DNA from: Planctomycetota bacterium
GTDB taxonomy: Bacteria; Planctomycetota; Planctomycetia; Pirellulales; Pirellulaceae
Direction: 5' to 3'
Assembly: GCA_026692905.1 (NCBI GenBank)
Contig: JAPLNL010000092.1
Location: forward strand, 26,806-90,805
DNA length: 64,000 bases
Shown here: one piece after another, positions 41,675-50,893 of the stretch
How the letters are laid out: each line of letters opens with the position of its first letter
Position numbering within the stretch: position 1 is the stretch's first letter
Program-made: the position numbers and the translations under genes
The notes under the pieces: generated by a model
The model's database searches: none
Seen by the model: only the letters and a program-made list of their open reading frames with translations
Told to the model about the DNA's origin: nothing

Positions 41675-44470
41675 ATGAGTGACACCCCAAACGCTTACGT
41701 CAAACAAGACGAAGAAGACGCGGAAATTTTTGCTGAGTTCATAGCCGAGTCGCTCGCAAACTTGGCGTTGGTCGACCAAAATCTCTTGCTTCTGGAACAA
41801 GGTCCGAATCAAGAGTCAGTGAATGAGCTGTTTCGAGGAGTGCATTCTATCAAGGGCTCTGCTGGCTTCTTGAAGCTGGATTCTGTCCAAAAGCTTGCTC
41901 ATGAATTCGAGACTATTTTTGACCAAATACGTCACAATCGGATTCAATTGAACTCGGAAGGCATCGATGTCATGCTCCGAGTCAACGATGTTCTTCGAAG
42001 CCTTTTAGAAACGCCAACAACGCAGATGGACATTCAGCCATCGATTCAAGAACTAAAACGCTGGGAACTCGCTCAGTCAAGCAGCGGAACGCTTGAGCCA
42101 CGCGAGTGCATGACGCCAAATTTAGAAACCGATGTCACTGATCGGGTTGACATGACAATCAACGAATTGGAGCTTTCTGCAACACAGTCCAATGCGCCGC
42201 GTTTGTCTCAGCCTCACAAGTCTGAAAGTGTGAATCCCGCTGCCTCAAAAACAGAGCTCGCCGGCCAACGATCCATTGAAGCTCCCATTGCAAGTCCGAA
42301 AAGCGGCAATGCACACGACACTTCCATTCGCGTTCCAGTTGCCGTTCTCGAGGAGCTTGTAACCCTTGCGGGCGAGTTGGTTCTCTCGAGAAATCAGCTT
42401 CTGAGAATGATCGACTCTTCAAAGCTGAAGGGTTTCCTTGGAATCGGTGCACGCATCGATCAGGTGACGACTGCCATGCAGGATTCCATCATGAGCGCTA
42501 GAATGCAGCAGGTCTCACTACTGTTCAACCGATTCCCAAGATTGATTCGCGATCTCAACCAAAAGCTTGGCAAACGATGCCGCTTGCTAATAGAGGGAGG
42601 CGACGTCGAGCTTGACAAGACCATTCTTGAGGCGTTGGCAGACCCGCTAACTCACTTGCTTCGTAATTCGCTCGACCACGGAATTGAATTGCCAGAAAAG
42701 CGAGTGAGCGTTGGCAAGAACGCAGAAGGGACTTTGCAACTCAAGGCATTTCATGAGGGAGGGAAAGTAAGGATTATCATTGAAGATGATGGAGCTGGCG
42801 TAAATCGGGATCGTGTGCTTCAAAAAGCAGTTGAACGCGGGCTTGTCCATGCGGATATGGCACACCGAATCTCCGATCGCGAAATCGTGAACTTGATCTT
42901 TAAGCCAGGATTTTCAACTGCGGAAGTCGTTAGCGATGTTAGCGGTCGCGGCGTTGGTATGGACGTTGTTCGAACCAACATTGAAAGAATTGGTGGAACG
43001 GTCGACGTAGAAAGCGATATGGGTAAAGGAGCTCGTGTCCATATCACCCTCCCGCTAACTCTCGCCATTATTCCTTCCTGGATCGTGCAGCAAGACGATT
43101 TTCGGTTTGCAATTCCAGAAGCAGCTGTCATTGAGTTCATTAGCCTGACCCCATCGGATATTGCAGGACGACTCGAGTCCGTCAATGACTGCGAGACCAT
43201 TCGCTGGCGCGGGGGGTTGCTACCGCTAGTGCGTCTTCGAGAATGTTTGCCGGGCCCTTGTCGGACCTCGAAGCGTCGTCAAAAGATAAACAAAGTCGTC
43301 GTGATCGAGACTGGGATTTTTCAATTTGGATTAGCCGTAGAACAGGTCTGTGATCCTGAGCATGTTGTGGTAAAGCCAGTTGGAGAACATCTAGGTCAGT
43401 GTGGCTATCTAGAGGGAGTTGCGGTGCTAGGTGATGGGAATGTTGCATTCATTCTAGGCATGCAGGGAGTCGCAGAGAAAGCGAAGCTCGGCGTCAAGGT
43501 TGAGCCAGTACCGGATGAAACAGTCAAGATTGATGTTTCTCGAAGCGAATCACAAGCTGCTGTCATTATTCGGCGTGCCGACGGCAATACTGCGGCCATA
43601 CCTCGCATGGTGCTTCAACGTATAGAACGCGTAGACCCGGACCGCATTCAAAAAACAAACGGCACGTTGATCATGCCTTATCGCGATCAACAACTGCATG
43701 TCATCGAGCTTGATTCCGGAATTTTGAACCATGTTCGAGAGCAGCATCGCGACCATTGCTATGTAGTCGTCTTTAACATTAGGGAAACGGAGATTGGTCT
43801 CTTGGTTTCTGAGATTCTCGATATTCGTGATATCTCAACTACCGTCTCAATGAACGAATCGGTTCACCGCGCTGTTTGCGGGACCGTTCTTGTCGACGAC
43901 GACGTGGTCGAACTCTTGGATGTTTATGCATTTGCAGATACCATCTTAAATAAGAGACTCAAATCAAGCCAAATGGTTGAGTCATCGACAAGGGTAGGCA
44001 CTGGCATAGCCCTACCCGAGGTTCAAACAATCGACCTCAGCGATTCCGCTGTGGACTGGTCCAGATTTACGGTATTGCTTGCCGAAGATACCCCGTTTTT
44101 TCGAAATCAAGTTCGGAAGTTTTTAGAACTTAGTCGCTTCCAAGTGCGTATAGCGGACGACGGAGGACAGGCTTGGGAGTTTCTTTCTAATCCGAGCAAC
44201 AAAGTCGATTTGCTTTTGACCGACATCGAAATGCCGGTTATGGATGGCTTTGAACTGGCATTGAAGGTGCGATCGACTCCTCGATTACAAGACATGCCGA
44301 TCGTAGCGATCACAAGTTTGCACACGGGCGCCGCCCAACGTCGAGGGCGAGACGTCGGCATCGATGACTGGCAAATCAAATTGGATCGCGACAATCTCAC
44401 CAATTCCATTCGCCGGCAACTCATCACCGGTAAACGGCAGCCCATGAATTATGTTATGGAGACAAAATGA
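41675..44470 (+). CDS. cheA: Hybrid chemotaxis histidine kinase CheA with two CheW-like domains and a receiver
   Basis: 931 residues from ATG 41675 (MSDTPNAYVKQDEE). Domains: HPt with the phosphorylated His in FRGVHSIKGSAGF (His about 57); an Asn/Ser-rich linker; dimerisation helix VAVLEELVTLAGELVLSRNQ (about 220); HATPase with HLLRNSLDHGIELP (N box), IEDDGAGVNRD (G1) and GRGVGMDVVRTNIERIGG (G2); a first CheW-like domain (about 470-610); a second one (about 622-758, from SQAAVIIRRADGNTAAIPRM); and a C-terminal receiver (about 798-918) with LLLTDIEMPVMDGFE. In the receiver the conserved Lys is followed by Leu (IKLDRDNL), not the usual Pro. The cheW gene overlaps the end by four bases. Confidence 0.94.
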   Translation: MSDTPNAYVKQDEEDAEIFAEFIAESLANLALVDQNLLLLEQGPNQESVNELFRGVHSIKGSAGFLKLDSVQKLAHEFETIFDQIRHNRIQLNSEGIDVMLRVNDVLRSLLETPTTQMDIQPSIQELKRWELAQSSSGTLEPRECMTPNLETDVTDRVDMTINELELSATQSNAPRLSQPHKSESVNPAASKTELAGQRSIEAPIASPKSGNAHDTSIRVPVAVLEELVTLAGELVLSRNQLLRMIDSSKLKGFLGIGARIDQVTTAMQDSIMSARMQQVSLLFNRFPRLIRDLNQKLGKRCRLLIEGGDVELDKTILEALADPLTHLLRNSLDHGIELPEKRVSVGKNAEGTLQLKAFHEGGKVRIIIEDDGAGVNRDRVLQKAVERGLVHADMAHRISDREIVNLIFKPGFSTAEVVSDVSGRGVGMDVVRTNIERIGGTVDVESDMGKGARVHITLPLTLAIIPSWIVQQDDFRFAIPEAAVIEFISLTPSDIAGRLESVNDCETIRWRGGLLPLVRLRECLPGPCRTSKRRQKINKVVVIETGIFQFGLAVEQVCDPEHVVVKPVGEHLGQCGYLEGVAVLGDGNVAFILGMQGVAEKAKLGVKVEPVPDETVKIDVSRSESQAAVIIRRADGNTAAIPRMVLQRIERVDPDRIQKTNGTLIMPYRDQQLHVIELDSGILNHVREQHRDHCYVVVFNIRETEIGLLVSEILDIRDISTTVSMNESVHRAVCGTVLVDDDVVELLDVYAFADTILNKRLKSSQMVESSTRVGTGIALPEVQTIDLSDSAVDWSRFTVLLAEDTPFFRNQVRKFLELSRFQVRIADDGGQAWEFLSNPSNKVDLLLTDIEMPVMDGFELALKVRSTPRLQDMPIVAITSLHTGAAQRRGRDVGIDDWQIKLDRDNLTNSIRRQLITGKRQPMNYVMETK

Positions 44471-44922
44471 ACAAGCCATCCAAACCGCACGAATTAATGA
44501 CATTTGAGATTGCCGAATACGTATTTGGAATCGACATCAATGATATTCAAGAGATCAATTGCCATGCAGTGTTGAGCCGAGTTCCAGTCGCTTACGATGC
44601 TGTTGCTGGTGTGATCAATCTCAGAGGAGAGGTGCTAACCGTTTTGGCACTAGGAAGAATGTTGGGAATCAAGTCTCCCCCACCAAACGGTGAAAGAGCA
44701 AGCTACGTCGTAGTGAAGTCGACGAGCGGTAGAGTGGCGATTGCCGTGGACAAGCTCAAGGACGTAGAAACGATCCCAGCCAAAGATCTAGAGCATCTTC
44801 CTTCCAATTTTCGGCTTTCCAATCAGCATGTGTTCCGTGGGCTAGTCCAGCGGCAATCGGGCATCTTGCTTGTTCTCGACTCTTCGAGAACTGCCGAATT
44901 AGGCATTGTCCAGACCGTCTGA
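44467..44922 (+). CDS. cheW: Chemotaxis coupling protein CheW
   Basis: 151 residues in an ATGA overlap with cheA. ELMTFEIAEYVFGIDINDIQ, the RVPVAYDAVAGVINLRGEVL segment (the CheW hallmark NLRGxxxP-type loop, here NLRGEVLTV) and VAIAVDKLKDVETIPAKDLE are visible. CheW couples receptors to the kinase. It probably serves the soluble receptor divergently encoded at 40180-41340, but no CheR or CheB gene is present. Confidence 0.92.
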   Translation: MNKPSKPHELMTFEIAEYVFGIDINDIQEINCHAVLSRVPVAYDAVAGVINLRGEVLTVLALGRMLGIKSPPPNGERASYVVVKSTSGRVAIAVDKLKDVETIPAKDLEHLPSNFRLSNQHVFRGLVQRQSGILLVLDSSRTAELGIVQTV

Positions 44923-44972
44923 TCTCGTGCTCGACAAATCGGCACTCTTGAGGAGTGCTGCGGGGTCCATTC

Positions 44973-45030
44973 GCACGACGCCCAAGGTAGTGAACCATAT
45001 ATCCATTTCACTAGCTTGCGCGTCGTGCTA
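44973..45030. repeat. Family A inverted pair, decayed left arm
   Basis: GCACGACGCCCAAGGTAGTG pairs imperfectly with CACTAGCTTGCGCGTCGTGC, loop about 17 bases. It lies tail-to-tail between cheW and cheY and may act as a bidirectional terminator. Confidence 0.88.
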
Positions 45031-45048
45031 AGCAATTCGGCTCGGGAG

Positions 45049-45408
45049 CTAAGCCTTAACGTACTGTTCTAGCTTTTCTCGCAAGACATCGTTCGTAAAG
45101 GGCTTATTGAGATAATCGGTGACCCCAGCAGCAGAAGCTTCGTCAAAATGAACGTTCTGCGATTGTGTCGTTACCATTACGATCGGTATGGTCGCCCCTG
45201 ACGCCCTCAGGTCCTTTACCATTTCGATCCCATCTTTCTTGGGCATGATCCAATCGGTAATGATCATATCGAACCGGTCCGCATTGTACTTACTGATTGC
45301 TTCAATTCCGTCGCTTGCTTCTGACACTTCGGTAACTCCACAAGCAGTGAGCGAGCGAATAACGACTTTGCGCATGGCATTAGAATCATCGACAACGAGC
45401 ACTTTCAT
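45049..45408 (-). CDS. cheY: CheY-like single-domain response regulator
   Basis: 119 residues from ATG 45408 with GAGGGT upstream; the frame continues 21 codons further up without similarity. KVLVVDDSNAMRKVVIRSLT holds the acidic pair, MIITDWIMPKKDGIEMVKDL the phosphorylated Asp, VMVTTQ the Thr position and TDYLNKPFTNDVLREKLEQY the conserved Lys-Pro. It is likely the output of the adjacent kinase, acting on the flagellar switch. Transcribed convergently to cheW. Confidence 0.92.
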   Translation of the reverse strand: MKVLVVDDSNAMRKVVIRSLTACGVTEVSEASDGIEAISKYNADRFDMIITDWIMPKKDGIEMVKDLRASGATIPIVMVTTQSQNVHFDEASAAGVTDYLNKPFTNDVLREKLEQYVKA

Positions 45409-45921
45409 TTTGACCCTCAGGACATAAGTTTTAGTTGGATCCTCTTCTCGCCACTTTTGGGCGATCGCCATCGATGCTGATGGCCGAGCGTTTGATTAGC
45501 TAAAGGTACTCTTGGTTATGCCGTCGGCTCATGATGCAGCAATTGCAACTTACTAGGAGATTTCTCATCAATAGTGTTGCGTTTGAAACGCATATTCCAA
45601 TTGCACCGTTTGAGCCGCTTTTGCAATTTTCTCGTTGCCGCAGGAGACGCTTTTTGCTCAGGTTGGTGAAAAATAGAGACGTAACGAACCAAAAAAGTCC
45701 CAAGCGAGAGAGTTGAACAATTGTCGCCATGGTTCATGAGCAGAAACAATTGAGGCAATTGTTTGGCACTCGCAAAATGAAAGAACGGCTGGTATCCTGG
45801 GATACCAACCGTTCTTTGTTATTTTTGGCGACTGGGAACTAACTAGAATCGCATCGCAACTCGGAGAGACAGATTCCGCGTTGCGAAGACTCCAGTTCGT
45901 CGTGTCGATCGTTTTGACTAA
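45409..45921. other. Intergenic region between cheY and the YTV gene
   Basis: Contains the cheY leader and the terminator at 45781-45816. The open frames at 45500-45758 have no recognisable features. Nothing else is seen. Confidence 0.6.
45781..45816. terminator. Long perfect-but-one hairpin, probable terminator of the YTV gene
   Basis: AAGAACGGCTGGTATCC and GGATACCAACCGTTCTT form a 17-bp stem with one mismatch and a two-base turn; T-rich sequence lies on both strands beyond it. It lies about 105 bases past the stop of the minus-strand YTV gene. Confidence 0.75.
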
Positions 45922-47595
45922 TTAGCAACCGCAAGCTGGTGCTGCACTGCATCCACAATCAGAAGCTGTTGCACAGCCGCTATTGCATCCGCCATGGCAT
46001 CGCAAGCCACGGAGCAAGCCACGGAGACGGCCGTTGAACAGGCCGTTGCCCGAACCGATTCCGCTGCTGGTTGTTCCGCATGCATTGCATCCGCTGCTTA
46101 CACCGCTACCGCAGGATACTGTTACTGGGACTTCTTCGCAGATAGTCTTAGCAACACACTTGGTGTAGGTGTAAGGAACTTGAACTTGTACGCACTTAGC
46201 AACTTTGACTGTTGTGCAGTAAGGGACTGCTTTGCAAACGGTGTAAGGTACTAGTTTGGTGCGGCATTCCTTGACCATTTTGCAGGTCGTGTAGGTGTAA
46301 GGAACGCTCTTTTGTTCGCATACCATGCTGCAAGTTGTGTAGCAGACGTCTTTGACTTTTTGCTCGCAAACCATTCGGCATGTCTTGTAGCAAACAGTCT
46401 TTTGACGGCACTCTGGAACCATACGGCAAGTTGTGTAGGTGCAAACCTTGGTCTTTGGCTCGCAAACGATTGTGCATGTCTTGTAGCATACAGTCTTGGT
46501 GCGGCATTCTGGAACCATTTTGCAAGTTGTGTAGGTTACAGTCTTGCTTCGGCACTCTGGAACCAATTTGCAAACATTGTGAGTGACCGTCTTGGTGCGG
46601 CACTCAGGAACGCATTTGGTTACAGTGTAAGGAACCACTTTAGTCAAGCACTCAGTTTCGTACTTTACGCAGTTGATTTCTTTGGTTTCGCAGGATGGAA
46701 CCCAAACCTTCTTGCAAACTGTCTTTGGTGGGCACTGAACGCACTCTACTCGGCAAGCGCCAGGGCAGTAAACGTTCTTGCAGGTCGATGGATCAAATGT
46801 CCAAGTGCCTGGCTCACGAACAGTCTTTCGAACGATTGGTCCTGGAACTTCTTCCGAAGTCGTTTGCCAGCTACCGCCGTTGACAGTGATTGTCTTGGTG
46901 TAGTTGACAGGTTTGGTGACTGTGTAGTTGACAGTTCGTTCTTTGGTTTCAGTAACTGGAACCATAACCGTGTAGTTGATGACTTGCTCACGGGCTTCCA
47001 TGACTCGGTTCATCACTGTGTAGTTGACAACCTTTTCGTGCGTTTCACGAACAGGAGTCATCACGGTGTAGTTCACTTCCTTGGAGTGTGTTTCGTACAC
47101 AGGTCGTTTGACTGTGTAGTTAATCACCTTCTCATGGGTTTCGCGAACTGGAACGGAAACGGTGTAGTTGATGACCTTGCTGTGTGTTTCGTACACTGGG
47201 CGCGATACGTTGTAGGTAACTTGCTTTGTGTGCGTTTCGTAGACAGGTCGTTTTACAGTGTAGTTGCGAACACCGGTGTGTGTTTCGCGAACTGGAACGT
47301 TGACCGAGTAGGAAACTTCCTTTTGGAGAGTTTCTCGCTCGTATCGCACGCTGTTTACCGTCTTGTCTTCGTATACGACTTGGTTAACGGTTTTCGTACC
47401 GGTAACTGTTTCTGGTTCGTAGACGGTCTTCTTGACGGTTTTCATCACGGTGTATGTCGAAGGACCACAGGAGTCAACAACATTACATCCGCAGTTTTCG
47501 TAGCTGATCGCGCCGTTATAAGCAGCTTGAACAGCACCAGCATTGAATGCAGCCATCATCGCTGCAATCGCTGGAAGAGCCAATAACTTCTTCAT
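45922..47595 (-). CDS. Secreted YTV-repeat cysteine-rich protein
   Basis: 557 residues from ATG 47595; GGGAG lies seven bases upstream, which favours it over ATG 47601. The signal peptide is KKLLALPAIAAMMAAFNAGA. Almost the whole mature protein is built on a 16-residue period. The first half has units such as KRPVYETHTKQVTYNV and SVPVRETHEKVINYTV. The second half has CKMVPECRTKTVCYKT and CRMVCEQKVKDVCYTT, where Cys takes fixed positions. By hand count about 47 cysteines are present. The YTV domain is known from planctomycetes, and such proteins are thought to be envelope components. Disulfide-linked structural sheets would fit the repeat (inference). Terminator at 45781-45816. Confidence 0.92.
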   Translation of the reverse strand: MKKLLALPAIAAMMAAFNAGAVQAAYNGAISYENCGCNVVDSCGPSTYTVMKTVKKTVYEPETVTGTKTVNQVVYEDKTVNSVRYERETLQKEVSYSVNVPVRETHTGVRNYTVKRPVYETHTKQVTYNVSRPVYETHSKVINYTVSVPVRETHEKVINYTVKRPVYETHSKEVNYTVMTPVRETHEKVVNYTVMNRVMEAREQVINYTVMVPVTETKERTVNYTVTKPVNYTKTITVNGGSWQTTSEEVPGPIVRKTVREPGTWTFDPSTCKNVYCPGACRVECVQCPPKTVCKKVWVPSCETKEINCVKYETECLTKVVPYTVTKCVPECRTKTVTHNVCKLVPECRSKTVTYTTCKMVPECRTKTVCYKTCTIVCEPKTKVCTYTTCRMVPECRQKTVCYKTCRMVCEQKVKDVCYTTCSMVCEQKSVPYTYTTCKMVKECRTKLVPYTVCKAVPYCTTVKVAKCVQVQVPYTYTKCVAKTICEEVPVTVSCGSGVSSGCNACGTTSSGIGSGNGLFNGRLRGLLRGLRCHGGCNSGCATASDCGCSAAPACGC

Positions 47596-48178
47596 TCTCA
47601 TTCTCCCTTGAACGTTTGCAAAACCACGCAGGACACTAGTATCAGACGGGACGATGCTTTGCGGCTCGCCACTCCGTTGTTGTTCGTTCTGTAGTTTCGA
47701 TTGCCCAAAGAGTCCGGCTGCTCCGCAAAGGGCTGCCAACAAATATGCTCTGGTCGATCCCGTCCATGGACGCCCTCGCATCGCGGTCTTCTCTCACGTC
47801 TAGTTGCGGCTCTACGTGACGGAAGTTTTGCGTGCTCGGAGCGACTCGTCCGCTTGAACTCTTTTCGAGGGCGTTCTTGACGAGACCGGAGCAACCAGCC
47901 CCTGGGTGGAACTGGACTCTTCGTGCTGGGAAACTACTTCCCGACAGGCGATTTAGATCGACTGGTCAAGAATCATGGACCAGGAAAAATGAACAGGTAG
48001 GGTAATTTAGACGACGTATGCCACAATGCCCTACAATCACTAATGACTTTAACGATTAGTGCAGTCGGAAGCGTTTCGTTCAAGTCAAAAATGATGTGGC
48101 GCTTGCTCGGAGTGCAAACGAAAACAGGGGACCTATGGGTCCCCTGTTTGTCAAAATTCTCGATTGCGCCGCGGCTGC
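47596..48178. other. Intergenic region upstream of the YTV gene
   Basis: Holds the YTV leader with its ribosome-binding site, an AT-rich stretch with an imperfect CACTAAT/ATTAGTG palindrome near 48037-48061 (possible operator or promoter region) and the flgM terminator. A long minus-strand frame (47598-47894) has extreme Arg content and no known features, so it is not called. Confidence 0.55.
48122..48149 (-). terminator. Hairpin terminator downstream of the FlgM-like gene
   Basis: AAACAGGGGACC and GGTCCCCTGTTT form a perfect 12-bp stem with a four-base loop about 30 bases after the stop of the minus-strand gene; a short T-run follows on that strand. Confidence 0.82.
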
Positions 48179-48469
48179 TTAACCAAGCTGATTGAGTAGT
48201 TTGTCGAACGCAATCGAAAGTTTCTCATCGGTATCGTAGTTCCCTTGAGCGATTGCCTCTCGCAAGCTTGCTACTTTGTCGGCGCGGAAGACTTCTCCGG
48301 ACGACTGTGCGCTGGAAACGCCGAGCGCTTCAGGGGATAAATCAAGCTGATCGACAGGGTTTGTCAATTCAGGTGCTTTCGCCGCGGTGGATGCTGCAGG
48401 AGCATTGCTCCGTCCAGCCGATTTTGCAGCGTCAACTCCAGCGAGCGAAAAATTTCCAGAAATTTGCAT
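48179..48469 (-). CDS. flgM: FlgM-like anti-sigma-28 factor
   Basis: 96 residues, the usual FlgM length. The N-terminal half is polar and disordered-looking. The C-terminal half, RADKVASLREAIAQGNYDTD followed by EKLSIAFDKLLNQLG, matches the sigma-28-binding FlgM pattern (KVxxLRxAIxxGxYxxD). FlgM holds the flagellar sigma factor until the hook is finished and is then exported. A GGGAAG lies upstream of ATG 48469. No fliA or flg gene is adjacent, consistent with scattered flagellar genes here (flhA and flhF are 28 kb away). Confidence 0.86.
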   Translation of the reverse strand: MQISGNFSLAGVDAAKSAGRSNAPAASTAAKAPELTNPVDQLDLSPEALGVSSAQSSGEVFRADKVASLREAIAQGNYDTDEKLSIAFDKLLNQLG

Positions 48470-49502
48470 TTGTGTCTTCTTCCCTGTTTGATAAGGACTC
48501 TTAGCCCGATCGAATGATCGAGATTACATGGACTGCTACCGTGCTGACAAGACGAGAATCTCATTCTCGTGCCCGATCCCTTTTTCCAACGCAGTCCGTG
48601 TCGCAGATAAGACCATCCGAATCCATCAGGTCAAAGCGACTTTGCGAAGACGCTGCTTTCGAGCGAAAGCATACCTGTTTATCGGACGACCTATCCAACC
48701 AGACCAGCGAATCCTATCCCCTTACTTGTGTGATGAATAGCCAAGCCGCATTGTCTAGATCGATTTTGCGGTTTAACGAAACGTGACTGTTTTCTACGGT
48801 TGCCATCTTGCAACCCTTTGTACCTCAAAGCAACAAACATGCCAAAGCAGTTTTGCCTCTTGGTAATCGCCCAACAATCGATTTATATCCCCCAGCATAC
48901 CAAAAGAGCAAGTCAAAACGCGACATAACGAATTGCCATCATTCATGCGACGTAAAGTTTTTGTCGGTCTTACAACAGACCTGCACGTTTTTTCAAGCAA
49001 GTTCAAAATCCGTATTCAAAAAGTCGGAATCGCGATTGACCCGAAGGGATGGTCGGGTCTATCTTACCGCCGTCGCAGTGATCAACCGCGACCGACAAGC
49101 GATTCCTGTCGCTTCGAAAAGAAGTCCGATCTTTCAAAACAAAAAAACAAGTCCACTGCGTTGGATTGGCGTTTTGGTTGGGAGCGATGCTTTGCAACTG
49201 AAATGTGAATCACGTTCAGGCATTAGCACACGGATGTGCAACTGCCAAGCGATAGACAAGGTGGATTCATGCGGGTGATGCACACGGATGTTGTTATTGC
49301 CCGCTCGAAACCATGCTCCCGGAAATGTAGCTCTTGTCCTCAGCCCCCCTAGGACTCGTTCACTTCCGGGAGCTTTTTTTTTGCACGTAGCAAACAATTA
49401 ATTCTTTGACCGAGTTCCAGGACGGAGCCTCGGAAAGAGCATCAATCGTGAACCAGTTCGTGTACCGACTTCAGCCGGTTGAAGCTGGTTGACCAACTAT
49501 TC
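48470..49502. other. One-kilobase gene-free region with RNA-like hairpins
   Basis: No frame here has credible protein features. Signals seen: ACGAGAAT-CTC-ATTCTCGT at 48550-48568 (perfect 8-bp stem) and a strong terminator-like structure at 49315-49381. The region between 48780 and 49310 may be transcribed as an untranslated RNA ending at that terminator. Confidence 0.55.
49315..49381 (+). terminator. Structured terminator, possible 3' end of a small RNA
   Basis: GCTCCCGGAA and TTCCGGGAGC form a perfect 10-bp outer stem, with an inner GTCCT/AGGAC stem closing a C-rich loop, followed by a run of eight T. No gene ends just upstream on this strand, so it may end a non-coding transcript. Confidence 0.75.
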
Positions 49503-50600
49503 CTATTCGGAATTCCCATCGTCTTTGTCATGCTCTATTCCGTCCATCGCAACCGATGCAACGATTCGCTCGAGATACTCTTCAAGAATAGCTGTCCCGG
49601 TTCGAATCGTTAGTTCAACATCTAGGCTCCAGAGTTCGTATTGTCCGATTCGCATCGAATCAATCTTTGCTAAGTCTTTTCCAGAGCAAAGTATCGCGTC
49701 GCACGTTACATCGCATTCGCTTGCTTGTTTACCTAATAGTTGGATATCCTGAGCTGAGTAATTGTGGTGGTCAGGAAAAGCAGTGCTTCCAACCACATTC
49801 GCTCCACATGCACGCAATGTTTGCATGAAGCCCTGGGGATTTCCTAAACCGCAAGTTCCCAGCACGTTCTTACCGCAAAGCCATTGGATATCCCGCGTTT
49901 CTCCGTTGGCATTCCGAAGTCGGACCGGCTTGTGTTCAGACTCCAACCAAGCGGCTTTTGGATTATAGCGTTGAACGCGGGTTCGGATTTCCGCTAGCTG
50001 CTGCGGCTCAACTTGATCCGCGCGCGTTGCCATGACAATGTCTGCACGTCGCAGCGATCGGAGTGGTTCACGCAAGAGTCCTCGAGGCAACAAATACCCA
50101 AAACCGAAGGGTTCCCTCGCGTCTAAGAGAACAATTTCTAGATCACGATGGATTTTCCGATGTTGGAAGCCGTCATCCAGCAAAAGCATTTGCATCCCGA
50201 GCTCTTCGGTCGCGATTTGCGCTGATGCAAGCCGATCGGGCTTTTGCAAGTGGGGAACGTCGGGCAGCAAAACTTCTAGTTCTTTGGCCTCATCGTTTCG
50301 TCCATCTATGCCTGCTCCAAATCCGCGGGACAGGATTCCAACGCGTATGTTTCGATCGCGAAACCATCTTGCCAACATTGCAACTGCGGGCGTCTTGCCT
50401 GTACCACCTGCGGTTAGATTTCCGACCGATACGACAGGAACAGTGGTCTTTCCCACTTTTTTCCAGTTCCGATCGTACGCAAGATTTCGCCCCCAAATCA
50501 CCGCGGAATAGGGTTGGCTCAAACACCACAAACCGGCTCGCATCACGATCGAGCTCAACGAGTTGGAGCGGCCTGACAATAGTTCTTCTACACGTCGCAT
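49503..50600 (-). CDS. lpxK: Tetraacyldisaccharide 4'-kinase
   Basis: 365 residues. LpxK phosphorylates the disaccharide-1-phosphate precursor of lipid A at the inner membrane. Visible: an N-terminal helix (GLWCLSQPYSAVIWGRNLAY), VPVVSVGNLTAGGTGKTPAV with the Walker A, VGILSRGFGAG, LLLDDGFQHRKIHRDLEIVL (the catalytic Asp-His pair region) and LLPRGLLREPLRSLRRADIV. Presence implies lipid A synthesis and hence an outer membrane. Single gene, divergent from the 50894 gene. Confidence 0.95.
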   Translation of the reverse strand: MRRVEELLSGRSNSLSSIVMRAGLWCLSQPYSAVIWGRNLAYDRNWKKVGKTTVPVVSVGNLTAGGTGKTPAVAMLARWFRDRNIRVGILSRGFGAGIDGRNDEAKELEVLLPDVPHLQKPDRLASAQIATEELGMQMLLLDDGFQHRKIHRDLEIVLLDAREPFGFGYLLPRGLLREPLRSLRRADIVMATRADQVEPQQLAEIRTRVQRYNPKAAWLESEHKPVRLRNANGETRDIQWLCGKNVLGTCGLGNPQGFMQTLRACGANVVGSTAFPDHHNYSAQDIQLLGKQASECDVTCDAILCSGKDLAKIDSMRIGQYELWSLDVELTIRTGTAILEEYLERIVASVAMDGIEHDKDDGNSE

Positions 50601-50893
50601 GCGCCGATAGTCGTAACTGGAAGTGTGAATTCACGGAAGGAGTCGTTCTTTTCCGGACGCTGAAGCGCTTATCATACGCGATTCTAAGCCTCGAAACATC
50701 GGCCCCCAGCCTGCGTCCTCCTTTTTTTAGGGAACCATGCCCGTCTGTGAGGAATTTTTGTCATGTTCCTCGCTGACGTGTCGGGTTACCTGGGAATGCT
50801 CTAGCATTCATCTTGCCGGAATTCTAACCTTCAAATTCATTGGCTTTTAGCCGTCAATTCACAGACTCGCACTCCTTCCCCTGAGATCGAACG

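Noticed and set aside
47041..47060. parS-like GTTTCACGAACAG
   Set aside because: Lies within repeated codons of the YTV gene and recurs there only because the protein repeats.
46312..47586. 424-residue plus-strand ORF opposite the YTV gene
   Set aside because: It is the antisense shadow of the 16-residue repeat; the minus strand has signal peptide, ribosome site and the known YTV pattern.
47598..47894. Arg-rich minus-strand ORF overlapping the YTV leader
   Set aside because: Very high Arg content, no ribosome site, no motif; it lies in the promoter and leader of the YTV gene.
48808..49278. 156-residue plus-strand ORF
   Set aside because: Composition looks random, no family motif, and it overlaps other open frames equally well; kept as possible untranslated RNA region.
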